64,000 nucleotides of DNA from Actinokineospora xionganensis (lineage in GTDB: Bacteria > Actinomycetota > Actinomycetes > Mycobacteriales > Pseudonocardiaceae): positions 62,001 through 126,000 of the forward strand of contig NZ_JABVED010000009.1 of assembly GCF_014323725.1 (NCBI RefSeq). The letters run 5' to 3'. Position 1 is the first letter of the stretch; each line of letters begins with the position of its first letter. The translations under genes were made by a program, and so were the position numbers. Under the pieces are notes generated by a model. It was not told the origin of the DNA. It was given only the letters and a program-made list of their open reading frames with translations, and searched no databases. Shown piece by piece: positions 1 through 7,882 of this stretch.

Positions 1-131
1 CAGACGTCGGAGGCGGGGGGCGCCGAACTGGGCGGCGGCGCGGCGTTGCCCGGCTGGGTGCCACCGCCCGCACACCCGGTGACCATGATCGCCACCGACA
101 CGATTGCCGCCGCCACCTGAATCCGACGCAC
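1..131 (-). CDS. lipoprotein, N-terminal part (runs off the window)
   Basis: Only the first 43 or so residues are present. They begin with a GTG codon at 131 preceded by an AGAGGAGG-like ribosome site. The peptide starts MRRIQVAAAIVSVAIM and has a lipobox VTGC at about residues 18-21, followed by a Gly/Pro/Ser/Ala-rich linker. This is a type II signal peptide, so the product should be a diacylglyceryl-anchored protein on the outer face of the membrane. The functional domain lies outside the window, so no family can be named. Confidence 0.7.
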   Translation of the reverse strand, partial: MRRIQVAAAIVSVAIMVTGCAGGGTQPGNAAPPPSSAPPASDV

Positions 132-158
132 CCGACTGCCTCCTCTGCCCTGAAAGGC

Positions 159-1820
159 CTACGGACGCAGGCCCCCACCCGTCGGCACACCCGACCGGAC
201 ACGCATGGCCTTGTGCGTCAGCGCGTCGCAGAGGGCCAGCCAACTGGCCTCGACGATGTTGCCGTGCACGCCGACCGTGGTCCATTCGAGCCCGTGGTCC
301 GTGGACTGCACCAACACCCTCGTGACGGCATCCGTGCCGTGTTCGGTTGCACGCGGACTACCACCGGAGGTCAGAATCCGGACCTTGTAGTCGGTCAGCT
401 CGACCTCGTCGATCCACGGCAGGTGCGGCACCAGCGCCTTGCGCAGGGCCGCGTCCAGCGCGTGGACCGGCCCGTTCCCCTCGGCGGTGGCGATGACCCG
501 GCGTCCGGCCACGTGCACCTTGACCGTGGCCTCGGAGACGACCTCGCCATCGATCCGGTGGTCGAGGATCACCCGATAGGACTCCAGTTCGAACGGCGTC
601 CGAACCGCCTCGGCGCCGCCGACCTCGTCGCGCAGCAGCAGTTCCAGGGAGGCGTCGGCGGCTTCGAACGACCAGCCGCGCGCCTCCAGTTCCTTGACCT
701 TGGCCAGCGCGTTGTTCAACGCGTCGGGCCTGCCGGCCAGGTCGACCCCGAGCTCGTGTCCCTTGAGCTCCAGGCTGGCCCGGCCGGCCATCTCGGTGAC
801 CAGCACCCGCATGTCGTTGCCGACGATGACCGGATCGATGTGGTTGTACAGCTCCGGGTCGACCTTGATCGCGCTCGCGTGCAGGCCCGCCTTGTGGGCG
901 AACGCTGACGTCCCGACATAGGCCTGGTGGGTGTCGGGAGCGATGTTGGCGATCTCGGCAAGAGCATGGGAGACCCGGGTGAGCTCGGGCACGGCCTCGG
1001 TGGGTAGCACCTGCATGCCGAGCTTGGTCACGAGATTTCCGATCACGGCGAACAGGTCGGCGTTGCCTGCCCGCTCCCCGTAGCCGTTCGCGGTGCACTG
1101 GACGTGGCTCGCGCCCGCCTGCACGGCCGCGACGCTGTTGGCCACCGCGCAGGACGTGTCGTCCTGACAGTGGATGCCGACCCGGAAGCCGGTCTTGTCG
1201 ATGACCGTGCGGACCGTCTCGGCCAGGCCGAGCGGAAGCTGCCCGCCGTTCGTGTCGCACAGGACGGCGACGTCGGCGCCCGCCTCCATGCCCGCGCCGA
1301 TGACGCGCAGCGCGGTGTCGGGGTCGAATGCGTAGCCGTCGAAGAAGTGTTCGGCGTCGAGGAAGACCCGCCTGCCCTCGCCGACCAGGAACGCCACGGT
1401 GTCGCGCACCATCTCCGCGGCCTCGTCGACGTCGGTGCGCAGGGCGAGTTCGATGTGCCTTCGGTCGGACTTCGCGACCAGGGTGACGACCGGCGCCTGC
1501 GACTCCAGCAGCGCCCTGACCTGCGGGTCCGTGGCCGCCTTGGCCCCGGCGCGCCGGGTCGAGCCGAACGCGACGAGCGCGGCGTGCTTGAGGTCGAGTT
1601 CCTTGGCCGCGCGGGCGAAGAACTCGGTGTCCTTGGGCATGGCGCCCGGCCAGCCGCCCTCGATGAAGCCGACGCCCATGTCGTCGAGCAGGCGGGCCAC
1701 CGCGAGCTTGTCGGTGACGGAGTAGGAGATGCCTTCCCGCTGGGCACCGTCGCGCAGGGTGGTGTCGTAGACGTGGAAGGTGTCGCCGAGCGGTGTGCCT
1801 GCGGGCGTCGTGCGGGTCAC
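159..1820 (-). CDS. cimA: citramalate synthase (CimA)
   Basis: The 553-aa product condenses acetyl-CoA with pyruvate to (R)-citramalate, giving a threonine-independent route to 2-ketobutyrate and isoleucine. The N-terminal TIM barrel carries DTTLRDGAQREG near residue 20, the IEGGWPG segment typical of CimA rather than LeuA, the metal-site HCQDDT and the GYGERAGNADL motif. The C-terminal ~150 residues resemble the LeuA dimerisation/allosteric domain that usually senses isoleucine. GTG 1820 was chosen over the ATG at 1844 because AGGAG lies six bases before it, while the ATG has no ribosome site. The gene sits behind an isoleucine-type attenuator, which supports CimA over isopropylmalate or homocitrate synthase. 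Confidence 0.93.
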   Translation of the reverse strand: MTRTTPAGTPLGDTFHVYDTTLRDGAQREGISYSVTDKLAVARLLDDMGVGFIEGGWPGAMPKDTEFFARAAKELDLKHAALVAFGSTRRAGAKAATDPQVRALLESQAPVVTLVAKSDRRHIELALRTDVDEAAEMVRDTVAFLVGEGRRVFLDAEHFFDGYAFDPDTALRVIGAGMEAGADVAVLCDTNGGQLPLGLAETVRTVIDKTGFRVGIHCQDDTSCAVANSVAAVQAGASHVQCTANGYGERAGNADLFAVIGNLVTKLGMQVLPTEAVPELTRVSHALAEIANIAPDTHQAYVGTSAFAHKAGLHASAIKVDPELYNHIDPVIVGNDMRVLVTEMAGRASLELKGHELGVDLAGRPDALNNALAKVKELEARGWSFEAADASLELLLRDEVGGAEAVRTPFELESYRVILDHRIDGEVVSEATVKVHVAGRRVIATAEGNGPVHALDAALRKALVPHLPWIDEVELTDYKVRILTSGGSPRATEHGTDAVTRVLVQSTDHGLEWTTVGVHGNIVEASWLALCDALTHKAMRVRSGVPTGGGLRP

Positions 1821-1860
1821 GGGGGCTCCTGGGTCAGAGGGCATTTCGTTGGCCGGAAAA

Positions 1861-1929
1861 CAAAAAGACCCCCCGCATGGATGCAGGAGGTCAGCGCGCC
1901 GGGTGTGTAGCTCTGCTACCCAGCGCGCT
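1861..1929 (-). promoter_or_regulatory. transcription attenuator upstream of cimA
   Basis: Two mutually adjacent hairpins follow the leader peptide. The first pairs 1918-1929 (which overlaps the leader stop codon) with 1893-1904, 11 of 12 positions complementary. The second pairs 1881-1892 with 1867-1878 (12 bp with two G-U pairs) and runs into a U-tract at 1861-1866, i.e. an intrinsic terminator. This is the architecture of a leader-peptide attenuator: ribosome stalling at the isoleucine codons would alter the first hairpin and so the terminator. The exact antiterminator pairing was not resolved. Confidence 0.75.
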
Positions 1930-1945
1930 CGTCAATAATGATCAT
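1916..1945 (-). CDS. isoleucine leader peptide of cimA (MIIIDERAG)
   Basis: A nine-codon ORF reads ATG ATC ATT ATT GAC GAG CGC GCT GGG TAG. Three consecutive isoleucine codons, two of them ATT, which is rare at this GC content, make it a sensor of charged tRNA-Ile. Its stop codon lies inside the first hairpin of the attenuator. There is no purine-rich ribosome site before the ATG (the bases are TTTCTCC), so translation may be leaderless. A possible promoter is TTGGTA, 18 bases, CACTAT further upstream, which would not place the start exactly at the ATG; this is unresolved. Confidence 0.7.
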   Translation of the reverse strand: MIIIDERAG

Positions 1946-1996
1946 GGAGAAAGTGGCCACGGCCTGATAGTGCCACAGTGGACGTGGCGGTACCAA

Positions 1997-2035
1997 CTCG
2001 CGGACCCAGGTTCCCAAGCCCTGGGACCCGCGAGT
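1997..2035 (-). terminator. hairpin downstream of the methyltransferase gene
   Basis: An imperfect inverted repeat pairs ACTCGCGGACCCAGG with CCTGGGACCCGCGAGT around an eight-base loop just after the methyltransferase stop. There is no U-tract, as is common for actinobacterial terminators. Confidence 0.55.
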
Positions 2036-2047
2036 CGGCAGCGCAGG

Positions 2048-2794
2048 TCAGCGGACCGCGACCACGACGTGGTCGTCGCCGAATTGCCAGACCGGACCGG
2101 CCGCGGCGAAGCCCGCGTCGGTCAGCAGGCCCACGTACTCGCCCACCGTGAGGCCGCTGGAGGAGACGTGGGAGATGGTGACCGCGGAGTGCGCGGCGGC
2201 GAGGTCGCCCATGCCAGGTTCGGCGAGCACGGCGTCCCACCAGGCCCGCCAGTCCTCGTTGTCCACGACGCCCACGCGGACCGCGCGGGCCTCCCGGACG
2301 ACCTTGGCGTACGCGTCGAGCGGCCCGTCCAGGTGCATGTTGTCGGCGTTGACCAGCACGCCGCCCGGCCGGAGCCTGTTGGCGGCGGTGACGAACACCT
2401 GGGCCAACTCGCCCGGCACGAGCCAGTGCAGGGCGGTGCTGGAGACCACGGCGTCCCACTCCCCCGCCATGCCCACGGCGTCAGCCCAGGCCGGATCGCC
2501 GAGGAGGGCGCGGACGAACCGGACGTCGGCCCGGGTGCCCGCGTTCGCCAGCTCCAGCAGCAGCGGGTCGGCGTCGACTCCGACGACCTCGGCGTGTGGC
2601 AGCGCGTCCGCGATCCGTTCGGCCAGCGAGCCGGGGCCGCAGCCGATGTCGACGATCCGAGGCTTGGCGATGCCGGCCGTGGCCTGCCGGACCACGTCGA
2701 CGACGACCCGGAACCGCTCTTCTCGGTCGGCGACGTAGCGCTCCTGCTGGGCGTCCCACCGGTCCAGCCACTTCCGTGCGGTTATCGTGTCCAC
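2048..2794 (-). CDS. class I SAM-dependent methyltransferase
   Basis: The 248-aa protein has the Rossmann methyltransferase signature: motif I VDIGCGPGSLAERI near residue 48, an acidic ribose-binding segment GVDADPLL, and motif IV/V regions (WDAVVSSTALHWL, RPGGVLVNADNM) resembling trans-aconitate or methyltransferase_25-type enzymes. It is cytosolic, with no signal or membrane segment. The substrate cannot be deduced. It is transcribed divergently from a CGNR zinc-finger gene across about 60 bp, which could mean shared control. Confidence 0.8.
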   Translation of the reverse strand: MDTITARKWLDRWDAQQERYVADREERFRVVVDVVRQATAGIAKPRIVDIGCGPGSLAERIADALPHAEVVGVDADPLLLELANAGTRADVRFVRALLGDPAWADAVGMAGEWDAVVSSTALHWLVPGELAQVFVTAANRLRPGGVLVNADNMHLDGPLDAYAKVVREARAVRVGVVDNEDWRAWWDAVLAEPGMGDLAAAHSAVTISHVSSSGLTVGEYVGLLTDAGFAAAGPVWQFGDDHVVVAVR

Positions 2795-2853
2795 AAGCCC
2801 CTCCAGTAACTGACGAAATCAAGAACGACAGTGACAAACCTAGAGACAAGGAC

Positions 2854-3435
2854 GTGACTGGTCAAGTGGACTTCGACAGTCACTCAAGCGTGGTGACCCA
2901 AGTGGCACTGGCCTTGATGAACGAGGTGTCCCCGGGATGCAGGCGCGGCCGTGAGTTCCCCGCGCCCGACGACCTGCCCAAGGCCATGACCAGGGCGATC
3001 GCGTCGGTCAACCCGAAGTGGGGCGGCCCGCCGAACGACGCCGCCGCGGCGCGGCTGGCGGCCTGGGCGGTCCGACTGCACCAGGCGGTCAGGGCCGTGG
3101 ACGTGGGCGACGTCGACACCGCGTGCGTCGAGGTGAACCAGGTCATGCGGGAAGCGGGCGCGCTGCCGACCTTGGCGCGGCACGACAACGAGCCCTGGCA
3201 CCTGCACTTCCACGCCGTCGACGCGCCGTGGGACGAAAGCTGGGCGGCGTCGATGGCCACCAGCCTGGCCATCGTGCTCGGCAACACCACGATCGAACGG
3301 CTCGGCATCTGCAACGCGACAGCGTGCGACCGGGCCTATTTGGACGTCTCACGCAACGGAACGCGGCGCTTCTGTTCCACGGCTTGCCAGAACCGGGTCA
3401 AGGCGGCCGCGTTCCGCGCGCGTCAGTCGGGTTAG
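2854..3435 (+). CDS. ABATE/CGNR zinc-finger domain regulator
   Basis: The 193-aa protein ends in a zinc-binding CGNR-type motif: C-x4-C in CNATAC, then YLDVSRNGTRRFCSTACQNR. The usual CGNR reads CQNR here. The N-terminal 130 residues match the helical ABATE domain of putative stress-induced transcription regulators. GTG 2854 is the chosen start; GTG 2866 is an alternative. The gene ends four bases inside the convergent ABC substrate-binding gene and faces away from the methyltransferase gene. DNA binding is known for the family by prediction, and the target is unknown. Confidence 0.75.
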   Translation: MTGQVDFDSHSSVVTQVALALMNEVSPGCRRGREFPAPDDLPKAMTRAIASVNPKWGGPPNDAAAARLAAWAVRLHQAVRAVDVGDVDTACVEVNQVMREAGALPTLARHDNEPWHLHFHAVDAPWDESWAASMATSLAIVLGNTTIERLGICNATACDRAYLDVSRNGTRRFCSTACQNRVKAAAFRARQSG

Positions 3436-4424
3436 CGGCCCAACAGGAACTTGTTGAACTCCACGATCGCGGCGGGATTGCGCGGCCCTTCGACGAGTGC
3501 CGCGTAGGGCAGCACGTAGAACCGCTTGTCGCGGATCGCGGGCACGCTCGCGAGCGCCGGATGCGAGAGCAGGAACTGCTTCTTGGCCTCGATGCTGTCG
3601 CTGGGCCCGTTGCCGTAGTCGTTGATCAGGATCACCTCAGGTGCCCGCTGGACCACGGACTCCCAGCTCACCGTCGTCCAGCTGTCATCCAGATCGCCGA
3701 AGATGTTGTCCCCACCCGCTTTCGCGATGATCTCCTGCGGGCCGGCGTTGCGCCCGGACGTGAACGGCTGGTCGATCCCGGCGTCGTAGAGGAACACCTT
3801 GGGCCGCTTCCAGTCCGCGGGAAGCGCCTGGGCGGAGGCGACCTGCTCCTGGTAGCCCGCAACGAGTTCGTCCGCCCGCCGCCGCACGCCGAAGACCGTC
3901 CCAAGGTTGCGCAGGTCCGTGTACAGCGCCTCCAAGGGGTCCATGATGCCGCGCTGCTTGCCGACGCCGTTGCGGCACGACTCGGTCAGCAGGTAGCTCT
4001 GGACGCCCAACGCCTTGAGGCTGTCGGGCGTGAGGCCCTTGGTCTCGTTGAACCCGTAGTTCCAGCCCGCGAACACGAGATCGGCGTTGGCGCCCTGGAT
4101 CGGCTCCAGGGCGATGTCCTCGGCGATGCGCGGGACCTTCTCGAAGTCCGCCTTCCACGGCGAACTCGCGATGCCGCGGTCCTGCCCGCGGTCCACTGTG
4201 TACCCGGCCATCCGGTCCGCCAGGCCGAGCGCGAACATGATCTCGGTGATGCCGATGTCGTTGGCCACCACCCGAGACGGCGCGCGGTCGAACTTCACGT
4301 CCGCGCCGCAGTTGCGGACACTCACCGGATATCCCTGTGTGGGCGCGGAATCGTCGGCCGCGATCTCCGCACCACAGGCGGACGTGGTCAGCACCATGGC
4401 GACGGCCAGGACTCGGGTTTTCAC
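3432..4424 (-). CDS. ABC transporter substrate-binding lipoprotein (cobalamin/siderophore class)
   Basis: This is the solute receptor of the importer encoded by this gene and the two before it. The product starts with a type II signal peptide (lipobox TSAC at residues 14-17) and then has the two-lobe FepB/BtuF-type fold: SRVVANDIGITEIMFALGL, and a C-terminal lobe with DSWTTVSWESVVQRAPEVILI. The start is GTG, sharing GTGA with the stop of the ATPase gene, so the two are translationally coupled. Family members bind either ferric siderophores or corrinoids. The cobalamin riboswitch at the head of the operon favours a corrinoid. Confidence 0.85.
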   Translation of the reverse strand: MKTRVLAVAMVLTTSACGAEIAADDSAPTQGYPVSVRNCGADVKFDRAPSRVVANDIGITEIMFALGLADRMAGYTVDRGQDRGIASSPWKADFEKVPRIAEDIALEPIQGANADLVFAGWNYGFNETKGLTPDSLKALGVQSYLLTESCRNGVGKQRGIMDPLEALYTDLRNLGTVFGVRRRADELVAGYQEQVASAQALPADWKRPKVFLYDAGIDQPFTSGRNAGPQEIIAKAGGDNIFGDLDDSWTTVSWESVVQRAPEVILINDYGNGPSDSIEAKKQFLLSHPALASVPAIRDKRFYVLPYAALVEGPRNPAAIVEFNKFLLGR

Positions 4425-5194
4425 TGAATCTCCTCTTGGTGGACGAGCCGGTCATAGAGCAGCTGTGGGGCACCGGAAACGGGATGCTCGACGACGAACG
4501 CCCGCACCCCGAACACCTCGGCGACCAGTTCCGGGGTGAACACCTCGGCGGGCCGTCCACTGGCGACGATCCGCCCTTCGGCCAGCACGTGGACGCGGTC
4601 GCAGTAGGTGGCGGCGAGGTTGAGGTCGTGCAGCACGGTCAGCACCGTCAGCCCGGTACCCGCCACCAGCGCGAGGATCTCGTGCTGGTGGCGGATGTCG
4701 AGGTGGTTCGTCGGCTCGTCGAGCACGAGGACTTTCGGCTGTTGAGCCAAGGCGCGGGCGACGAGCACCCGCTGCCGCTCCCCGCCGGACAGCGTGAGCA
4801 CGCTGCGCTCGGCGAGGTGGGTGGCGTCGACGCGTTTCAGCGCCTCCGCGCAGATCGCGGCGTCGGCCTCGTTCTCGCGCTCGAAGGTTCCCTTGTGCGG
4901 CAGGCGGGCCATGGCGACGACCTCGGCGACGGTGAAGTCGAGGTCCACCTGGCTGTCCTGGGTGACGGCGGCGAGCACGCGGGCGCTGTCCTTCGGCGCC
5001 ATCGCCGCGAGTGGTTCGCCACCGAGCAGCACGGCTCCCGTGTTCGGGGTCAGTGAGCGGTAGACGCAGCGCAGGGTGGTCGTCTTGCCGCTTCCGTTGG
5101 GTCCCACCAGACCGACGACGCTGCCGGTGGCGGCGGTGAGCGAGACGTCGGACACGATCGTGCCGACGGACAGGTCGCGGAGTTCGATGTCCAT
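4421..5194 (-). CDS. ABC transporter ATP-binding protein (BtuD/FhuC type)
   Basis: The 257-aa ATPase energises the importer. Walker A GPNGSGKTT is near residue 37, the signature LSGGERQRV is in mid-protein, and Walker B VLVLDEPTNHLD is followed by a switch histidine (VLHDLNLA). The length and the HLDIRHQ sequence are typical of iron-chelate/B12 importers. ATG 5194 overlaps the stop codon of the permease by one base; a longer upstream reading would lie inside the permease gene and was rejected. Confidence 0.93.
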   Translation of the reverse strand: MDIELRDLSVGTIVSDVSLTAATGSVVGLVGPNGSGKTTTLRCVYRSLTPNTGAVLLGGEPLAAMAPKDSARVLAAVTQDSQVDLDFTVAEVVAMARLPHKGTFERENEADAAICAEALKRVDATHLAERSVLTLSGGERQRVLVARALAQQPKVLVLDEPTNHLDIRHQHEILALVAGTGLTVLTVLHDLNLAATYCDRVHVLAEGRIVASGRPAEVFTPELVAEVFGVRAFVVEHPVSGAPQLLYDRLVHQEEIQ

Positions 5195-6249
5195 CAGCGG
5201 CCGCCGAACACGTAGCCGCGGCGACGCATGAGGAACACGAAGCACGGCACACCCACGACCGCCGTGATCACGCCCAGCGGCAGCTCCTGCGGCGCGGCGA
5301 CCGTGCGCGCCACCAGGTCCACCCAGATCAGGAACACCGCGCCCGCCAGCGGCGCCACCGTCAGCACGCGCCGGTGGTCCGCGCCGACCACCATCCGCAC
5401 CAGATGCGGCACGACCAACCCGACGAACCCAACCGCGCCGCTCACCGCGACCAGCGTCCCGGTGAGGACCGACGACACCACGAACAGCGTGCGGCGCAAG
5501 GCGGTCGGGTCGACACCCAGGGTCAGCGACGTCTCATCGCCCATGGACAAAGCGTTGAGGGAGCGGGCGATCAGCCGCAGGTAGACGAGACCGACGACCA
5601 CCGCCGCGGTCGACAGCGGCAGCATCGCCCAGGTGGCGGCGCCGAGGCTGCCCAGCAGCCAGAACAGCACCGACCGGGCCGCTTCCCCGTGCGGCGCGAG
5701 GAAGATCAGCACCGTCGTGACCGCCGAGAAGGCGTACGCCATCGCGGTTCCGGTCAGCACGAGCCGCAGCGGCGTCAGGCCCTGCGACGTCCGCGCCGCA
5801 AGGTAGACCAGCACCGTCGCGACCAGCGCCCCAAGCGACGCCGCCACGGACAGCGCGTAGAGGCCCATCGACGCGAACACCCCGAACACGACCACCGTCG
5901 ACGCTCCGACCGACGCCCCCGACGACATCCCCAGCACGAACGGGTCCGCCAACGCGTTGCGCACCATGGTCTGCACGACGACACCGACCACGGACAGCCC
6001 CGCCCCGACGACGGCGGCGAGCAGCACCCGGGGCAGTCGGATCTCCCACACGATCCGATAGGTGCCCGCGTCGGCGTGATCGATGATCCCGCCGAACAGG
6101 GCGGCGCGCAGGTGGGTGACGGTGTCGACGAGGGGAACCCGGACCGGGCCCAGTGCGACACCGCACACCACGGACACCAGGAGAGCCACGCAGAGCAGCG
6201 CGACCGTCGGCCCGAGCGGGCGCCTGGACAAAGGGACAGGGGCGGACAC
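5194..6249 (-). CDS. FecCD/BtuC-family ABC permease
   Basis: The 351-aa integral membrane protein has about ten hydrophobic segments and the family hallmarks SSGASVGAS, AVGFVGLVVPHLVRM (the segment that contacts the ATPase) and a DLVARTVAAPQELPLGV stretch near the C-terminus. It would form the homodimeric channel of a cobalamin or cobinamide importer. GTG 6249 is preferred because GAAAGG lies five bases upstream; earlier in-frame starts lack a ribosome site. It is the first gene of the riboswitch-controlled operon. Confidence 0.92.
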   Translation of the reverse strand: MSAPVPLSRRPLGPTVALLCVALLVSVVCGVALGPVRVPLVDTVTHLRAALFGGIIDHADAGTYRIVWEIRLPRVLLAAVVGAGLSVVGVVVQTMVRNALADPFVLGMSSGASVGASTVVVFGVFASMGLYALSVAASLGALVATVLVYLAARTSQGLTPLRLVLTGTAMAYAFSAVTTVLIFLAPHGEAARSVLFWLLGSLGAATWAMLPLSTAAVVVGLVYLRLIARSLNALSMGDETSLTLGVDPTALRRTLFVVSSVLTGTLVAVSGAVGFVGLVVPHLVRMVVGADHRRVLTVAPLAGAVFLIWVDLVARTVAAPQELPLGVITAVVGVPCFVFLMRRRGYVFGGR

Positions 6250-6329
6250 GGGCACCTTTCGGAGTGCGGGTCCGAAACGAAACCCACGACCCCGGCACGC
6301 GCGCGTCGACACCGGAAGGGACTTCGCCC

Positions 6330-6455
6330 GCAGACCTCGGCGGGAGAGAGCTGGCTTGCGCGGGTTGTCAGGTGGTCGGGCTCGTCCGCCGTGAGGCGGA
6401 CCTACCGTTGCGGGTCAGCGCCGGATTTTGACCGGTCTTCCCCTTCGAACCGCGG
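6330..6455 (-). promoter_or_regulatory. cobalamin riboswitch
   Basis: On the minus strand the leader of the ABC operon contains the conserved cobalamin core: GGGGAAGACCGGT, then AAAATCCGGCGCTGACCCGCAACGGT (given here as one consensus region at about 6415-6440), then a variable stem CCGCC..GGCGG and GAGCCCGACCACCTGACAA. These match the B12-box region of the adenosylcobalamin-sensing family. Binding of the cofactor should switch off expression of the downstream importer. Boundaries are approximate because the outer P1 helix was not resolved. Confidence 0.88.
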
Positions 6456-6522
6456 ATGAAGTTGTGGCACGCATGGTGGTGGCACGGCGACTGGCCTGTC
6501 AACGCGACATGCTCCGCACGTG

Positions 6523-6560
6523 CGAATGGCCACACCCGCGTCGGCGGATGTGGCCATTCG
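6523..6560 (-). terminator. perfect 12-bp hairpin after leuB
   Basis: CGAATGGCCACA at 6523-6534 pairs perfectly with TGTGGCCATTCG at 6549-6560 around a 14-base loop, 13 bases beyond the leuB stop. It has no U-tract and is read as a leuB terminator that insulates the riboswitch leader downstream. Confidence 0.6.
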
Positions 6561-6573
6561 GACGAGCTTTCTC

Positions 6574-7611
6574 CTAGCTGACGCGCACGTTCGACGACAC
6601 CAGGGCCGCCAGCCGGTCGCCGATGGCGAACGTGCCACCGGGCGACGCGTGGTCGCGGGTGGCGAGGTCGAACGCCACCGACGCCTCGATCCGCCGGGCC
6701 GACTCGTTCTGGCCCAGGTGGTCGAGCAGCAGCGCGACCGACAGCACGGCGGCCGTCGGGTCGGCGATGCCCTGGCCCGCGATATCCGGCGCGCTGCCGT
6801 GCACCGGCTCGAACATGCTCGGGTTGCGCTTGGTGATGTCGAGGTTGCCGCTGGCCGCGAGGCCGATGCCGCCGGTGACCGCCGCCGCCAGGTCGGTGAG
6901 GATGTCACCGAACAGGTTGTCGGTGACGATCACGTCGAAGCGGGTCGGGTCGGTCACCATGTGGATGGTCGTGGCGTCCACGTGCTGGTAGGCGACCGTG
7001 ACCTCGGGGTGCTCGAGCGAGACCTCCTCGACCACGCGCGACCACAACGAGCCCGCGTGGGTGAGGACGTTCGTCTTGTGCACCAGCGTGAGGTGCTTGC
7101 GCGGACGGGCCGAGGCACGGCCGAACGCGTCGCGGACCACCCGCTCGACGCCGAACGAGGTGTTGACGCTCACCTCGGTGGCGATCTCGTGCGGAGTGTC
7201 CTTTCGCAACAGACCGCCGTTGCCCGCGTACAGGCCCTCGGTGCCTTCGCGGACGACGATCATGTCGATCTCGCCCGGGTCGACGATCGGGCTCTTGACG
7301 CCCGGGTAGAGCCGCGCCGGGCGCAGGTTCACGTGGTGGTCGAGCTCGAACCGCAGACGCAGCAGAAGGCCGCGCTCCAGGATGCCGCTCGGCACCGAAG
7401 GGTCGCCGACCGCGCCGAGCAGGATCGCGTCGTGCTCACGCAACTCGCCGAGCACCGACTCCGGCAGCAGCTCACCAGTCGCGTGCCAACGCGACGCGCC
7501 GAGGTCGTAGCGGGTGATCTCGGCGGTCGGAACGACCTCGCCCAGCACTTTCAGTGCCTCAGCGATGACTTCCGGCCCGATCCCGTCACCTGGGATCACC
7601 GCGAGCCGCAT
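6574..7611 (-). CDS. leuB: 3-isopropylmalate dehydrogenase
   Basis: The 345-aa enzyme oxidatively decarboxylates 3-isopropylmalate in leucine synthesis. It begins [15 protein letters not shown], carries the NAD-site region ([14 protein letters not shown]), the catalytic Lys in LVHKTNVL, the Tyr/Asp-rich [14 protein letters not shown] and [13 protein letters not shown] metal site, and ends with the adenine-binding [19 protein letters not shown] 7611 has GGGAGGT six bases upstream; the GTG six bases earlier is less likely. It is transcribed in the same direction as serA but separated by a strong palindrome. Confidence 0.95.
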   Translation of the reverse strand: MRLAVIPGDGIGPEVIAEALKVLGEVVPTAEITRYDLGASRWHATGELLPESVLGELREHDAILLGAVGDPSVPSGILERGLLLRLRFELDHHVNLRPARLYPGVKSPIVDPGEIDMIVVREGTEGLYAGNGGLLRKDTPHEIATEVSVNTSFGVERVVRDAFGRASARPRKHLTLVHKTNVLTHAGSLWSRVVEEVSLEHPEVTVAYQHVDATTIHMVTDPTRFDVIVTDNLFGDILTDLAAAVTGGIGLAASGNLDITKRNPSMFEPVHGSAPDIAGQGIADPTAAVLSVALLLDHLGQNESARRIEASVAFDLATRDHASPGGTFAIGDRLAALVSSNVRVS

Positions 7612-7841
7612 GCACACACCTCCCGGAGTATCGGCCCGAACTGACAGGGCCTCGTAGACGAACGAAAGGCTACCGGCAATAAGCCCGATTGCCGCACCTC
7701 GCCACCCCTCTGGGTGGTTTCATCACACCTCGACCGTGCTTCTGCTACACCTGCGGTGCCGAAACCGGCTGAGAGACAACCATTCCGGGCACGCGGACGG
7801 GAAGATCGAGCATCCCAGCAGTTGGACCCGATCAGGTGTCG

Positions 7842-7865
7842 CGCTCCCCGCGGCCGCGGGGAGCG
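7842..7865 (-). terminator. 24-nt perfect palindrome after serA
   Basis: CGCTCCCCGCGG followed by its exact complement ends 18 bases past the serA stop. It lacks a U-tract. The remaining ~230 bp up to leuB show a small CCACCC/GGGTGG hairpin but no recognisable leader peptide. Confidence 0.6.
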
Positions 7866-7882
7866 GACGGAATCCAAGTCGA

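Noticed and set aside
7618-7841. Possible leucine attenuator upstream of leuB
   Set aside because: Only a small CCACCC/GGGTGG hairpin is present; no U-tract and no Leu-codon-rich leader ORF could be found.
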